DNA of 64,000 nucleotides from SPJN01 sp965229935 (GTDB lineage: Bacteria > Pseudomonadota > Alphaproteobacteria > SPJN01). The notes under the pieces were generated by a model. The model was not told where the DNA came from, did not search any database, and saw nothing but the letters and a program-made list of their open reading frames with translations. Made by a program: the position numbers and the translations under genes. Location: positions 806,001 through 870,000 of the forward strand of contig CBDDKB010000002.1 of assembly GCA_965229935.1 (NCBI GenBank), read 5' to 3'. Numbering within the stretch: position 1 is the stretch's first letter; each line of letters begins with the position of its first letter. Below are positions 17,209 through 26,827 of this stretch, piece after piece.

Positions 17209-17709
17209 TTAGGCGGGTGAGTGGGCATGTTTCGCAAACTGATCAAGCTGGCGCAAGACCTCTCCTGCAATCATGGCGGCGCTGACCGCTAAATTCAGGC
17301 TACGCTGCCCAGGCTGCATGGGGATCAAAAGGCGATGATCGGCGCTGTTATGGATGTCATCGGGGACGCCTGCAGATTCGCGTCCGAACAAAATCACGTC
17401 GGTTGGCGCGAATCTAAAGTCCGTATAGGGGCTGGCTGCATGCGTCGTCATGAGAATCAGTCGCCGCCCTTGGTCGCGTCTTTGTGCGTCAAATGCCTCA
17501 TAATTCATGTGGCGGATCAAATTGGCGCTATCTAGATAATCCATGCCCGCCCGGCGCAAGGTTCGGTCCGATAAGGCAAAGCCACAAGGTTCGATCACTT
17601 CGATAGGCAGGCCCAAACAGGCACCTAAACGCAGAATAGTCCCGGTATTCTGCGGAATATCGGGCTGGTAAAGGGCGATTGAGGGCGATTGGATGGGCGA
17701 ATCTGTCAT
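17209..17709 (-). CDS. trmL: tRNA (cytidine(34)-2'-O)-methyltransferase
   Basis: The protein has 166 residues from ATG 17709; an in-frame GTG at 17718 would add three residues. The SPOUT fold is recognised from ALYQPDIPQNTGTILRLGAC, VILFGRESAGVP and the knot-forming LIPMQPGQRSLNLAVSAAMI segment. It methylates the wobble ribose of some leucine tRNAs with SAM. It lies divergent to petA, with about 210 bases between that hold an inverted repeat GATCC-N8-GGATC at 17873-17890 but no gene. Confidence 0.93.
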   Translation of the reverse strand: MTDSPIQSPSIALYQPDIPQNTGTILRLGACLGLPIEVIEPCGFALSDRTLRRAGMDYLDSANLIRHMNYEAFDAQRRDQGRRLILMTTHAASPYTDFRFAPTDVILFGRESAGVPDDIHNSADHRLLIPMQPGQRSLNLAVSAAMIAGEVLRQLDQFAKHAHSPA

Positions 17710-17921
17710 AGGGCTCACTCAACCCGGAAGTCGCGGACAGGTCAATAAAATTGGCACAAAACAGCCCAAGATGCGCCGATTTTCCAGAATCGCGCGACAC
17801 TTTGCCATGAGCTTTGCATCGACTGGACAATTTACTCTGTGGATGCAAAAACATTGCCGAGTCTGTATGTCTGATCCGCCTCGCAGGATCGGACCGTTCG
17901 GAAATTTGAAGAGGGACAGGT

Positions 17922-18461
17922 ATGACTGCCGATAATACACAGTCAGCCCATGGCCATGACGAAGATGTAACGCGTCGCGACATTCTATATGTCGGTACCG
18001 CCGCGTTCGCTGCTGTCGGTGGTGGGGCAGCGGTTTGGCCGCTGGTTGATCAGATGAATCCTGATGCATCAACATTGGCATTGGCTTCTACGGAAGTGAA
18101 TTTGTCTGCAATTGCAGAAGGCCAGTCGGTCACAATTATGTGGCGCGGGACGCCGGTATTTGTGCGTCACCGTACAGCTGCCGAAATTGAAGAGGCCCGC
18201 AACGTGCCGGTAACGGATTTGCCTGATCCGCAAGCCGATGACGAACGCGTGCAAAAGCCTGAATGGTTGATCATGCGCGCGATCTGCACCCACTTGGGCT
18301 GCGTGCCCTTGGGCGAGCAGGGCGACTTCAACGGTTGGTTCTGTCCTTGTCATGGTTCTCACTACGACACATCAGGTCGTATTCGTAAGGGGCCGGCACC
18401 TACGAACCTTGAAATTCCGCCTTATGAGTTCCTTTCGGACTCTGTCATCAAAATCGGTTAA
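17922..18461 (+). CDS. petA: Rieske iron-sulfur subunit of the cytochrome bc1 complex
   Basis: The protein has 179 residues. A twin-arginine signal-anchor is visible (TRRDILYVGTAAFAAVGG, residues 17-34). The 2Fe-2S ligands are Cys122, His124, Cys141 and His144 and the disulfide pair is Cys127 and Cys143 (CTHLGC and CPCHG). It accepts electrons from ubiquinol and passes them to cytochrome c1. A GAGGGACAGG ribosome binding site precedes ATG 17922. First gene of petABC. Confidence 0.97.
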   Translation: MTADNTQSAHGHDEDVTRRDILYVGTAAFAAVGGGAAVWPLVDQMNPDASTLALASTEVNLSAIAEGQSVTIMWRGTPVFVRHRTAAEIEEARNVPVTDLPDPQADDERVQKPEWLIMRAICTHLGCVPLGEQGDFNGWFCPCHGSHYDTSGRIRKGPAPTNLEIPPYEFLSDSVIKIG

Positions 18462-18473
18462 GGAGCAGCCCTC

Positions 18474-19799
18474 ATGAGCAGCAACAACGGACCGAAGCGC
18501 GATTTTATTGATCCGCATGAATTGGCCGAGCCGTTTGAATCAAATAACGGCATCGTAAACTGGATGGAAAGCCGTCTGCCCATTATCTCACTTGTGTATA
18601 ATGCAGGCTTCTCTTTCCCCAGCCCCCGCAATCTGAACTACTTCTGGACCTTTGGTATGATTTTGAGCTTCATGCTCGTCTTCCAATTGGCCACCGGTAT
18701 TGTTCTGGTGATGCATTACACGCCCCATGTCGATATGGCCTTTGCCTCTGTCGAGCATATTATGCGTGACGTGAATTATGGCTGGTTGTTGCGCTATGCG
18801 CATGCCAATGGCGCCAGCTTCTTCTTCATCGCTGTCTATATCCACATGATCCGTGGTCTGTACTATGGTTCATACAAAGCCCCGCGCGAGGTGCTTTGGA
18901 TCATCGGTGTTGCGATCTATCTTGTGATGATGGCAACAGGCTTCATGGGCTATGTGTTGCCTTGGGGTCAGATGAGCCTGTGGGGCGTGACCGTGATCAC
19001 CAACCTGTTCTCAGCCTTGCCGTTGATTGGTGAGCCGCTGGTAACTCTGTTGTGGGGTGGTTTCTCTGTCGATAACCCGACGCTGAACCGCTTCTTCTCA
19101 TTGCACTATCTGCTGCCGTTCGTCATTGCCGGTTTGGTTGTGTTGCACATTTGGGCGCTACATGTCCCGGGCAACAATAACCCGCTGGGTATCGACGTGA
19201 AGGGCAAGCAGGATACGCTGTCATTCTGGCCGTACTACCAGATCAAGGACATGTTCGCTCTTGTCGTCTTCCTGATCGTTTTCATGGGCTTTGTGTTCTA
19301 TGCCCCGAACATGCTGGGTCACCCCGATAACTATATCGAGGCAAACCCCATGCAGACACCGCCGCACATTGTGCCTGAATGGTATTACCTGCCCTTCTAT
19401 GCAATTCTGCGCTCAGTACCTGACATTCTGTTTATCCCTGCCAAGCTTGGCGGTGTGATTGCCATGTTCGGTGCGATTGCCATTTGGGCGCTGATGCCCT
19501 GGCTCGACACCAGCCGCGTGCGTTCAAGCCGGTTCCGTCCGGTATGGCGCTGGTTCGTGTTCATCTTCCTGGCAGACATGTTGCTGCTGGGGTGGCTGGG
19601 CGCGCAGGTGCCGAACGATGTGCTTGTCCTGATCGGTCAGCTTTGCACGATCTACTATTTTGCCTTCTTCCTGATCATCATGCCTGTCATGGGCCTGATC
19701 GAAAAGCCGAAGCCCTTGCCCACATCAATCGCTGATGAGGTTTTGGGCGGTGCGGCAGCGCCCGAAGGGGCCGCTGCAGCGCAGGAAAAACGCGGTTAA
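18474..19799 (+). CDS. petB: Cytochrome b subunit of the bc1 complex
   Basis: The protein has 441 residues with eight membrane spans and is full length rather than split b6/subunit IV. Heme-binding histidines lie in MHYTPHVD...[12 protein letters not shown] and in the [20 protein letters not shown] region. The Qo-site motif [14 protein letters not shown] is present. It carries both b hemes and the two quinone sites. AAGGAG lies eight bases before ATG 18474, 12 bases after petA. The C-terminus ends in an alanine-rich tail. Confidence 0.97.
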   Translation: MSSNNGPKRDFIDPHELAEPFESNNGIVNWMESRLPIISLVYNAGFSFPSPRNLNYFWTFGMILSFMLVFQLATGIVLVMHYTPHVDMAFASVEHIMRDVNYGWLLRYAHANGASFFFIAVYIHMIRGLYYGSYKAPREVLWIIGVAIYLVMMATGFMGYVLPWGQMSLWGVTVITNLFSALPLIGEPLVTLLWGGFSVDNPTLNRFFSLHYLLPFVIAGLVVLHIWALHVPGNNNPLGIDVKGKQDTLSFWPYYQIKDMFALVVFLIVFMGFVFYAPNMLGHPDNYIEANPMQTPPHIVPEWYYLPFYAILRSVPDILFIPAKLGGVIAMFGAIAIWALMPWLDTSRVRSSRFRPVWRWFVFIFLADMLLLGWLGAQVPNDVLVLIGQLCTIYYFAFFLIIMPVMGLIEKPKPLPTSIADEVLGGAAAPEGAAAAQEKRG

Positions 19800-19818
19800 G
19801 GTGAGGGGAGATAAGGAA

Positions 19819-20589
19819 ATGACAATGTTCAAAACAGCCCGTAACCTTTTCATTGCTGCCGGTGTTGCCTTTGCAGGCATGACCGGAATGGCAGCCGCTG
19901 CCGGTGGCGAGGTTCATATTCCCGAACAGGAATGGTCGTTTGACGGCCCGTTCGGGACCTTTGATCGCGCAGCATTGCAGCGTGGTTTTCAGGTCTATTC
20001 AGAAGTGTGCGCCGCATGTCACGGAATGCAGTATCTGCATTACCGAAATTTGGGCGAAGCAGGTGGTCCTGAATTCACCGAGGCACAGGTGAAGGCTATT
20101 GCCGCTGCTGTCGATGTTTCTGACATTGATGATGAAGGTGAAACCATCGATCGTCCCGGCCTGCCCAAGGACAAATTCGTATCACCCTTTGCCAACACAC
20201 GTGCCGCTGCGGCTGCACATGGTGTGGCACCGCCGGATTTGAGCCTGATGGCAAAAGCTCGCGTTGGTGGTCCTGACTATATTTTCGCACTGTTGAATGG
20301 TTATGAGGATGGTCCTGAGGACTTTGAAGGGGCGAACTATAACAAGTATTTCCCCGGTCATAATATTGCGATGGCACAGCCTTTGTTCGATGATCAGGTC
20401 GAATATCAGGACGGTACGCCCGCAACACAGGAACAGATGGCGCGTGATGTTTCCCAGTTCCTGATGTGGGCAGCAGAGCCGAAGCTTGAAGCACGTCGGT
20501 CACTCGGCATTCGGGTTATGCTGTATCTGATTATTCTTGCTGGCCTCATGTACTTTGTGAAACGTAAGGTTTGGGCCGACGCGCACTAA
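19819..20589 (+). CDS. petC: Cytochrome c1 subunit of the bc1 complex
   Basis: The protein has 256 residues from ATG 19819, with GGGGAG and AAGGAA upstream. A signal peptide covers about residues 1-28 (AAAAGG). Heme c is attached at CAACH (Cys64, Cys67, His68). The PPDLSLMAKAR segment and a C-terminal anchor (about residues 230-250) are typical; the axial methionine is expected in the FPGHNIAMAQPLF segment. It is separated from petB by 19 bases and ends in a strong terminator. Confidence 0.96.
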   Translation: MTMFKTARNLFIAAGVAFAGMTGMAAAAGGEVHIPEQEWSFDGPFGTFDRAALQRGFQVYSEVCAACHGMQYLHYRNLGEAGGPEFTEAQVKAIAAAVDVSDIDDEGETIDRPGLPKDKFVSPFANTRAAAAAHGVAPPDLSLMAKARVGGPDYIFALLNGYEDGPEDFEGANYNKYFPGHNIAMAQPLFDDQVEYQDGTPATQEQMARDVSQFLMWAAEPKLEARRSLGIRVMLYLIILAGLMYFVKRKVWADAH

Positions 20590-20617
20590 ACCTTCATTGG
20601 CCAAATGAAAATTCTTG

Positions 20618-20647
20618 AAAGGCACCACTGAATGTGGTGCCTTTTTT
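20618..20647 (+). terminator. Rho-independent terminator of petABC
   Basis: A perfect stem (GGCACCAC at 20621-20628 with GTGGTGCC at 20634-20641, extended by A-T pairs) closes a 5-base loop and runs into six Ts. It lies 29 bases after petC and ends the bc1 operon. Confidence 0.93.
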
Positions 20648-20675
20648 GTCTGTGCATTTTGTGGAGTAGGGCCAG

Positions 20676-21548
20676 ATGGCTGAAACAGTCCTGGGGATTA
20701 TTGGCGGTAGTGGCGTCTATGATATGGACGGGCTAGAAGATAAGGAATGGCGTCGGGTTGATAGCCCGTGGGGTGATCCGTCTGACGAGCTGTTGTTCGG
20801 TACTTATCTGGGGGTACAGCTTGTCTTTCTGCCTCGTCATGGCAGGGGCCACAGGTTAACCCCGACGGCGATTAATTACCGCGCCAATATTGATGCGATG
20901 AAACGCGCTGGGGTGACAGATATTCTGTCCGTTTCCGCCTGTGGGTCTTTCCGTGAGTCGATGGCGCCCGGCACATTCGTTATTGTTGATCAGTTCGTGG
21001 ACCGCACCCATTTGCGGGAGAAAAGCTTTTTTGGACCGGGGCTCGTTGCGCATGTTTCAATGGCCCATCCGGTTTGTAAACGATTGGGCGACGCCGCAGA
21101 GCGGGCAGCACAAGACGCGGGGATAGCTCACCATCGTGGCGGCACCTATCTTGCGATGGAGGGGCCGCAATTCTCCTCCTACGCTGAATCAATCATGTAC
21201 CGCGAGTGGGGTATGGACGTGATCGGCATGACCAACATGCCAGAGGCGAAACTGGCACGCGAGGCTGAGATTGATTACGCGACGGTTGCTATGGTGACGG
21301 ACTTTGACTGTTGGCACCCCGATCATGACAATGTGGATGTGGATAGTGTGATCGCCATCCTTGGGCAAAACGCATCCAATGCGCAGGCGTTGGTTAAGGC
21401 AATTGTACCCTTATTGCAGGACAGGTCCGAAACCTGCCCCTATGGCTGCGACAGGGCGCTGGACAATGCCCTGATCACCGCGCCTGAGGCCCGGGACGCG
21501 GATCTGATGGAGAAGTTGTCCGCTGTTGCTGGAAGGGCGCTGTCATGA
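20676..21548 (+). CDS. mtnP: S-methyl-5'-thioadenosine phosphorylase
   Basis: The protein has 290 residues. It splits methylthioadenosine with phosphate into adenine and methylthioribose-1-phosphate. Family segments include GIIGGSGVYDMDGL at the N-terminus, FLPRHGRGHRLTPTAINYRAN (phosphate and base site), YLAMEGPQFSS and GMTNMPEAKLAREAE. GGAG lies upstream of ATG 20676. The stop overlaps apt by 4 bases, a functional pair because apt recycles the adenine released. Confidence 0.95.
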   Translation: MAETVLGIIGGSGVYDMDGLEDKEWRRVDSPWGDPSDELLFGTYLGVQLVFLPRHGRGHRLTPTAINYRANIDAMKRAGVTDILSVSACGSFRESMAPGTFVIVDQFVDRTHLREKSFFGPGLVAHVSMAHPVCKRLGDAAERAAQDAGIAHHRGGTYLAMEGPQFSSYAESIMYREWGMDVIGMTNMPEAKLAREAEIDYATVAMVTDFDCWHPDHDNVDVDSVIAILGQNASNAQALVKAIVPLLQDRSETCPYGCDRALDNALITAPEARDADLMEKLSAVAGRALS

Positions 21549-22081
21549 CAGATCACCTCAAAGCTTTGGTTCGCACCATTCAGGATTTCCCAAAACCCGG
21601 CATACAGTTTCGTGATGTCACAACCTTGTTCAGTGACCCGGCGGGCATGTCAGGTGCGGTCAAGGCATTGGCCGCGATGGCGGGCGAGTATGACAAGGTG
21701 GATATCGTTGCCGGGATAGAGGCGCGCGGCTTTATCCTTGGTGCCGCGCTTGCCATTGAACTGGGCGTTGGGTTCGTCCCTGTCCGAAAAAAGGGCAAGC
21801 TGCCCGGCGCAACGATCGAAGAAACCTATCAGCTGGAATATGGCACAGATACACTTGAATTGCATTTGGATGCCATCAAACAGGGCCATCGGGTGTTATT
21901 GATCGATGATTTGATCGCAACAGGCGGTACAGCACTTGCCGCGCACAGGCTAATCAAACGGGCAGGGGGTGAGGTGCCAGCAGCGCTTTTTGTTATAGAT
22001 TTGCCGGATTTGGGCGGGGCTGATCGGTTGCGTGAGGTAGGACTGGCCGTGTCGGTGTTGATGGATTTTGAAGGTGACTGA
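21545..22081 (+). CDS. apt: Adenine phosphoribosyltransferase
   Basis: The protein has 178 residues, the normal length. It makes AMP from adenine and PRPP. FPKPGIQFRDVTTLF at residues 15-29, GIEARGFILGAALA and the PRPP loop LLIDDLIATGGTA near residues 118-130 are diagnostic. It is coupled to mtnP by a 4-base overlap, and its last bases overlap yraN. Confidence 0.96.
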   Translation: MTDHLKALVRTIQDFPKPGIQFRDVTTLFSDPAGMSGAVKALAAMAGEYDKVDIVAGIEARGFILGAALAIELGVGFVPVRKKGKLPGATIEETYQLEYGTDTLELHLDAIKQGHRVLLIDDLIATGGTALAAHRLIKRAGGEVPAALFVIDLPDLGGADRLREVGLAVSVLMDFEGD

Positions 22082-22430
22082 TAGTTACCAAACCGGTCTT
22101 GCGGGGGAGGCGATTGCCGCTACCTATATGGAGCAGGCGGGCTATGCCATACTCGACCAGCGGTTTAAAACCAGTGAAGGCGAAATTGATTTGGTCGCGG
22201 CGCAACGCGGCCTGATTGTCTTTGTTGAGGTAAAAGCTCGCGCTACACACGAGGGTGGCGCTGCAGCATTAGAAGGGCTTGCGCGAGATCACAAGCGTAT
22301 TGTGGCAGCTGCAGAAATATGGCGTGGCCAGCATCCTGACCACGCCACACAATGTGATTTTCGATTTGACGTTGTTCTGGTGATCGGCACAAAGGTTACC
22401 GACCATATCGAAAACGCGTTTATCAGTTAG
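22074..22430 (+). CDS. YraN family endonuclease-like protein (UPF0102)
   Basis: The protein has 118 residues from GTG 22074 (GGA lies eight bases upstream); TTG at 22068 is an alternative. The predicted restriction-endonuclease-like core is visible: GLAGEAIAATYMEQAGYAILDQR, GEIDLVA and FVEVKAR, matching the D/E-xK nuclease pattern of UPF0102. Function is unproven. The gene overlaps apt by eight bases and overlaps the end of the convergent TonB receptor gene by four bases. Confidence 0.88.
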   Translation: MTDSYQTGLAGEAIAATYMEQAGYAILDQRFKTSEGEIDLVAAQRGLIVFVEVKARATHEGGAAALEGLARDHKRIVAAAEIWRGQHPDHATQCDFRFDVVLVIGTKVTDHIENAFIS

Positions 22431-24979
22431 AATAAGTAGCGGAACTCAATCTCGTAACTTGTGGTGGGGATACGTCCCCCAAAGTGGGATCCGACAAAGG
22501 TCGGCACATCATCGTTCCCGGCCAATGCTTCACGGTCAGCGATATTGTCCACATAAAGCATGGCAGACCAATTATCATCCAATCCACGAATGCCGCCACG
22601 ACCATTCAATGTCCAGCCAGCCTCGCGCACATCAACGGGGTCAAGGTCGACGGTCAAGAATTCGTCTGACGCATAAATCCCGGTGATACCCAAATGCAAT
22701 TTGAAGGGCAGGTTGAAAATTTGCCGATCAAATGTGGCACCAAGTGTGTGCTGCCATTCGGGGGAACTTGAAAGCTGTGCGCCGCCCAAATCACAAGGCG
22801 GGTCACCCTGGAACTCTGACGTGCAGGGGCCATTGGGGAAGCTGTCATAGGTTGCTTCGGTATAGGCACCGGTTGCGCTTAGGAACATGCCCCAGAAGGG
22901 TACGAGCAAGGCTTCCCACTCAACGCCTTGAATGGTGGCGTCAGCGGCGTTTTCAACAACGAATGACACACCGTTGAATGAGCTGATCTGCAAATCGCGG
23001 AACTTGGTATAAAAGGCGGAAACATTCAGGCGTGCCGCCCCTTCAAGCCATTCTGATTTGAAGCCACCTTCTAGAACGACTGAGCTTTCTTCTTCATATT
23101 CCAACTGTTCTGAATTCAGTGCAGAAATATTATAGCCGCCTGACTTATAGCCTTGGGCAAATGTCAGATAGGTCATCAAATCATCTGTCCATTGAATAGA
23201 TGTTGAAACCTTAGGCGATATTGAAAATTCGTCGCGTGACCGGCTTTCGGTAAAGTCGGTATTGCCAGATTGGATAACAGGGAAGACCAACGCCCCGCCG
23301 GGGGTGAAGTTCAGGTTGGGGTTACCCTGCAGGTCAATCGGGTTACCGTTGCCGCGAATACCCGTCCGCTCGTTGATCAGGGCATGATCATAGAAAATGC
23401 TCTTTTCCTCATAACCAATGCGCAAGCCGATTGTGGTCGACCAAATCTCTGTCATGTGCCAGGTCAATTGACCAAAGGCGGCATAGGATTCTGTCACCTG
23501 ATCAAAGCGCGTTTCGCTTGATTCAATAACAGGCGTGCCTTCAAGGTCTTGTCTAACCTTTGTGACATTGCCAGCCAATGTGCCAAACAGCGTATTATCC
23601 AGCTCTGAATTTTGGCAGGCAAGTCGTAGGTCAGTTGCCAACAAAGCACCCAATAGATTCGCAAGTTCAAGCGGGATGGTAGTGCAGATCGTGCGTTCAC
23701 CTTCACCAGTCACGGCGATGACTTCATGCAGTTCCATGAAATCGATTGTGTCAGACTGAACATCCACATTGCTTTTCACATAGTTCAAGCCTGCGATGAA
23801 TTCCACTTCGCCGGGGGGCGAGGTAACGCGGAATTCCTGACTGAACTGATCAAACTTTTCATGTTCGTCCAAAATCAAAAAGGGAATGGGCGAGAAGTCT
23901 GCGTCGAACACGACCTTGTCGTCCATATCCGCATAGGCGGTCAGGGATGTCAGTGTGTAGCCTGAAGACAATTCCCAGTTCATCCGTAGATTGCCATCAA
24001 TGTTTGTGCGTTCAACAAACCCCGGAAAGTTCTGATGTGTTTTATCGTCAAACACATTATCGCTTGTTTGGGGGTCATAGACCTGCATCGCGGCCAAATG
24101 GCGGGCGCGTGTCTTGGTCAACTGTGTGCCGCTACCTTGCTGGTCAACTGTTGATCCGGCAATTGCAAGTGTTGCGTTGAAGGTCGTGCTCGGCTCATAC
24201 CGAATTTTGATGCGGGCATTTTCGTTATCAAGATTGCGTTCGTCTCGGCCGATTGTCGTGTTTTCAATATCGCCATCCTGCTCTTCTGTCAGATAGGCAA
24301 TGCGGAAAGACCAGTCATCGTTCCAAAGTGGCCCACCGAAGGCAAGGCGGACACGATATTTGTCCCGTTCACCCAAAAGCAGGTCGCCATCAAAGCCCCA
24401 TTCAGGAACCGGGTCTTGAGTGCGAAGATGCAGGGCCCCTGCGGCTGAGTTCTTGCCGTATAGAGTGCCTTGCGGTCCGCGCAGAACTTCAACAGCGGCA
24501 AGGTCGAGCAAGCCGTTTGAAAGGTATGACGGGCGGCCCATATAGACTTCATCAATAATGATCGCCACGGACTGTTCAAAGCCACGGTTAAATCCTGACC
24601 CAAGTCCGCGCATATAGATGAAGTTGAAGGTTGGCGTCGCAAGCACGCTTAGGTTGGGGGCATAGGCAGACACGTCATTCAGGTCGGCCATATTCTTTTG
24701 TTTGATATCTTCGCCGCCGATCGCAGTCACTGACAATGGCACGTCCTGAATATCCTCAGCACGTTTTTGCGCGGTCACGATAATCTCGTCCAGTTTTGCG
24801 CGTTGCTGTGTCGGTTCAGGGGCAGGGGCGGCATCAGCCTCCACCTGTGCGTCAGCTTCTGCTTCTACATCCTGTGCGAAAGCCTGAAATTGATCAGCAT
24901 ATGTAATGCTTGTGAAAGCAAGCGCCGACAGGGTGCTAACACCCATAAACCGGCGCAACCTAGATTGTTGCGTCGCCAT
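22427..24979 (-). CDS. TonB-dependent outer membrane receptor 1
   Basis: The protein has 850 residues. ATG 24979 was chosen because GGAG lies nine bases upstream; a GTG 30 bases earlier lacks one. A signal peptide ends near residue 36 (FAQ), an acidic alanine-rich linker follows (about 37-58), then a TonB-box-like DEIIVTA at residues 64-70 and the plug domain (QDVPLSVTAI). The 22-strand barrel ends in FRYLF. The substrate is unknown; receptors with this plug sequence are common in marine and sphingomonad-type bacteria. It lies downstream of pxpC on the same strand and resembles the receptor at 60.6-62.9 kb. Confidence 0.92.
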   Translation of the reverse strand: MATQQSRLRRFMGVSTLSALAFTSITYADQFQAFAQDVEAEADAQVEADAAPAPEPTQQRAKLDEIIVTAQKRAEDIQDVPLSVTAIGGEDIKQKNMADLNDVSAYAPNLSVLATPTFNFIYMRGLGSGFNRGFEQSVAIIIDEVYMGRPSYLSNGLLDLAAVEVLRGPQGTLYGKNSAAGALHLRTQDPVPEWGFDGDLLLGERDKYRVRLAFGGPLWNDDWSFRIAYLTEEQDGDIENTTIGRDERNLDNENARIKIRYEPSTTFNATLAIAGSTVDQQGSGTQLTKTRARHLAAMQVYDPQTSDNVFDDKTHQNFPGFVERTNIDGNLRMNWELSSGYTLTSLTAYADMDDKVVFDADFSPIPFLILDEHEKFDQFSQEFRVTSPPGEVEFIAGLNYVKSNVDVQSDTIDFMELHEVIAVTGEGERTICTTIPLELANLLGALLATDLRLACQNSELDNTLFGTLAGNVTKVRQDLEGTPVIESSETRFDQVTESYAAFGQLTWHMTEIWSTTIGLRIGYEEKSIFYDHALINERTGIRGNGNPIDLQGNPNLNFTPGGALVFPVIQSGNTDFTESRSRDEFSISPKVSTSIQWTDDLMTYLTFAQGYKSGGYNISALNSEQLEYEEESSVVLEGGFKSEWLEGAARLNVSAFYTKFRDLQISSFNGVSFVVENAADATIQGVEWEALLVPFWGMFLSATGAYTEATYDSFPNGPCTSEFQGDPPCDLGGAQLSSSPEWQHTLGATFDRQIFNLPFKLHLGITGIYASDEFLTVDLDPVDVREAGWTLNGRGGIRGLDDNWSAMLYVDNIADREALAGNDDVPTFVGSHFGGRIPTTSYEIEFRYLF

Positions 24980-25029
24980 TATTGCCACTCCATTGCAAAA
25001 TTCTGACACGTCCCCCGTGCCTCTAATTT

Positions 25030-25044
25030 ATGACAAATAGTCAT
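25030..25044. promoter_or_regulatory. Inverted repeat in the upstream region of TonB receptor 1
   Basis: ATGAC-aaata-GTCAT is a perfect 5-base inverted repeat about 50 bases upstream of the receptor start, inside the AT-rich 134-base gap after pxpC. It could be a repressor site for the receptor. It is short enough to be chance. Confidence 0.3.
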
Positions 25045-25113
25045 GCCTAAAACATTAAAATTCAACAAGAAAAAACGAAAGACAAACAACCTTAAGATGT
25101 GCGTGAAAGGTGC

Positions 25114-26130
25114 CTAATTGTCGTCGCTAAAGCCGTGGATCAGATTATTGCGCAGCAGAATATCAGTGGTTGGTGTACGTGGCCCAAGGGGTTGGGGTTG
25201 GGCCAATATCTGCGCGGCAGCTTGTTGCAGCTTCGACAGCAGTTCAATCGCCTGCTCGACAGTCACAGCTTCAAACCGTAATGGGGCAGATTGTTGTCCT
25301 ATAGGTGATTGGGCAAGGCGCGGCAGGTCCGCTGTGATCAGCGTGCCGAGCTTTGGGTACCCGCCGCTTGTCTGTCTGTCTGCCATTAAAATGATGGGGT
25401 GCCCATCTCCCGGCACCTGAATGGTGCCCATGGCAATCCCATCTGAAACAATGTCGGCTGGCCCCATGTGCTGCATCGGTTCACCCGTTAAGCGGTAGCC
25501 CATGCGGTCGCTTCGGTGTGATAGGGTAAAGCCACCATCCATGAATTGTGTAATCGACTTGGGGGATAGCATGAAATCCTGCGGTCCCATGATAAGTCTT
25601 AGTTGGTTTTTGGTTTGGTAAAGTTGCTCCACCAAGGGAAAGCTCGCCGACGATAGGGGGGGTGATGCTGCTTCCTTGCTGAACAGTTTCAATCCGTTGG
25701 CAAGCGGCGGGCCACCCAGTTTGGCGCGACGGTGATAGCTGACACTGCCAAGCTGCATTTTGCCGTCAAAGCCGCCGCCTGCTATCGCAAGATAGGCCCA
25801 GCCACCATGACGGGCAGGATGCAGGCTGAACTGGTCGCCACTTTGCAGCGTAATGCGGCTTGCTGAATTGATCTCATCCCCATTCAGTGTCGCGTGCCCA
25901 CCCGGGGCGCACAGGCCCAAGGCACAATCGCCAAGTGCTTCGGCGGCTATGCCCATTTGATCAAGCTCTAGCACCGCAGCATCTGCATCGTTGCCGACCA
26001 TTTGATTGGCAAGTTCCGCTGCCAGCCAGTCCATCGGCCCCGAAACTGATACGCCATAGCGTTGCCAGCCATAGCGCCCGCGATCTTGCAGGCTTGCCCC
26101 CGGTCCGATTTTGGTGAGCTGTAATGCCAT
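25114..26130 (-). CDS. pxpC: 5-oxoprolinase subunit C (biotin-dependent carboxyltransferase family)
   Basis: The protein has 338 residues from ATG 26130, which shares one base with the pxpB stop (TAATG). Family segments are GPGASLQDRGRYGWQRYGV at residues 9-27, GPMDWLAAELANQMVGN, and the C-terminal DRQTSGGYPKLGTLITADLPRL. Together with PxpA and PxpB it hydrolyses 5-oxoproline to glutamate using ATP. Older annotations name it allophanate hydrolase subunit 2 or a urea amidolyase-related protein. Confidence 0.92.
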   Translation of the reverse strand: MALQLTKIGPGASLQDRGRYGWQRYGVSVSGPMDWLAAELANQMVGNDADAAVLELDQMGIAAEALGDCALGLCAPGGHATLNGDEINSASRITLQSGDQFSLHPARHGGWAYLAIAGGGFDGKMQLGSVSYHRRAKLGGPPLANGLKLFSKEAASPPLSSASFPLVEQLYQTKNQLRLIMGPQDFMLSPKSITQFMDGGFTLSHRSDRMGYRLTGEPMQHMGPADIVSDGIAMGTIQVPGDGHPIILMADRQTSGGYPKLGTLITADLPRLAQSPIGQQSAPLRFEAVTVEQAIELLSKLQQAAAQILAQPQPLGPRTPTTDILLRNNLIHGFSDDN

Positions 26131-26825
26131 TAGTCCAGCTCCACTCTGTCGAGCGTTGCGCTGTCCCATTCTTCCGCGCTGATTGGGGCAAAGCTGATTT
26201 GATCACCGACATTGAATGGCGTTACAGGATTTGCGTCAGCGTCAAAGATCACCAACGGCGTGCGGCCAATGACATACCATCCCGTTGGCATGGCAACGCT
26301 GGAAATCAGACCCTGTGCGCCGCCGATCATGATGCTGCCGGGCGGTACTTCTGGGCGAGGTGTTGTCCGTCGCGGTACATGTAGTGCAGAAGGTAATCCC
26401 GCAAGATAGGCACAGCCAGGCATAAAGCCGAACATGGCAATCGTAAAAACGGTCTGTTGATGTAGCTTTATCGCCTCGTCAAAACTCAGTCCGATCTGTG
26501 CCTCATACTCGTCTTTGTCGAGTGCGTAGGGGGCTTCGTAACAAACGGGGATGCGCCACATGGATTGTGATTTTTGTTCCGTATCAGCTTTGGCAAGGCA
26601 ATCTGTTATAAGCGCCTCAAGTGCTGATAAAGGCAGGCGCAACGGATCAAAGTGGACCGTCAGGCTGCGATAGGTCGGCACGCATTCTATAATACCCTCA
26701 AGCCTATTTTGGGTGAGAGCCGCATCAAGCCTGCTGACTGCCGCCATCAGGTCCGGGGTGATGCTGTCGCCAAATTCAACGGTTAGGGCGCTGTCGCCCA
26801 AGGGTAGGAAGCGTGGCGCAGTCAT
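26130..26825 (-). CDS. pxpB: 5-oxoprolinase subunit B
   Basis: The protein has 231 residues. ATG 26825 begins MTAPRFLPLGDSALTVEFGD, the usual family start; the upstream extension overlaps pxpA and has no similarity to it. The core contains FGFMPGCAYLAGLP, the typical PxpB/KipI signature, and PTGWYVIGRTP near the end. The gene begins 2 bases after pxpA and overlaps pxpC by one base. Confidence 0.92.
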   Translation of the reverse strand: MTAPRFLPLGDSALTVEFGDSITPDLMAAVSRLDAALTQNRLEGIIECVPTYRSLTVHFDPLRLPLSALEALITDCLAKADTEQKSQSMWRIPVCYEAPYALDKDEYEAQIGLSFDEAIKLHQQTVFTIAMFGFMPGCAYLAGLPSALHVPRRTTPRPEVPPGSIMIGGAQGLISSVAMPTGWYVIGRTPLVIFDADANPVTPFNVGDQISFAPISAEEWDSATLDRVELD

Positions 26826-26827
26826 GG

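Noticed and set aside
24980..25113. A cobalamin or other riboswitch before TonB receptor 1
   Set aside because: The region is AT-rich and short, and I could not find a B12 box or any conserved riboswitch core. The same holds before receptor 2.
25114..26825. Biotin-dependent carboxylase or allophanate hydrolase activity for the two genes
   Set aside because: These are older family names. With pxpA next door the three form the 5-oxoprolinase set, and no biotin carboxylase or urea carboxylase gene is present.
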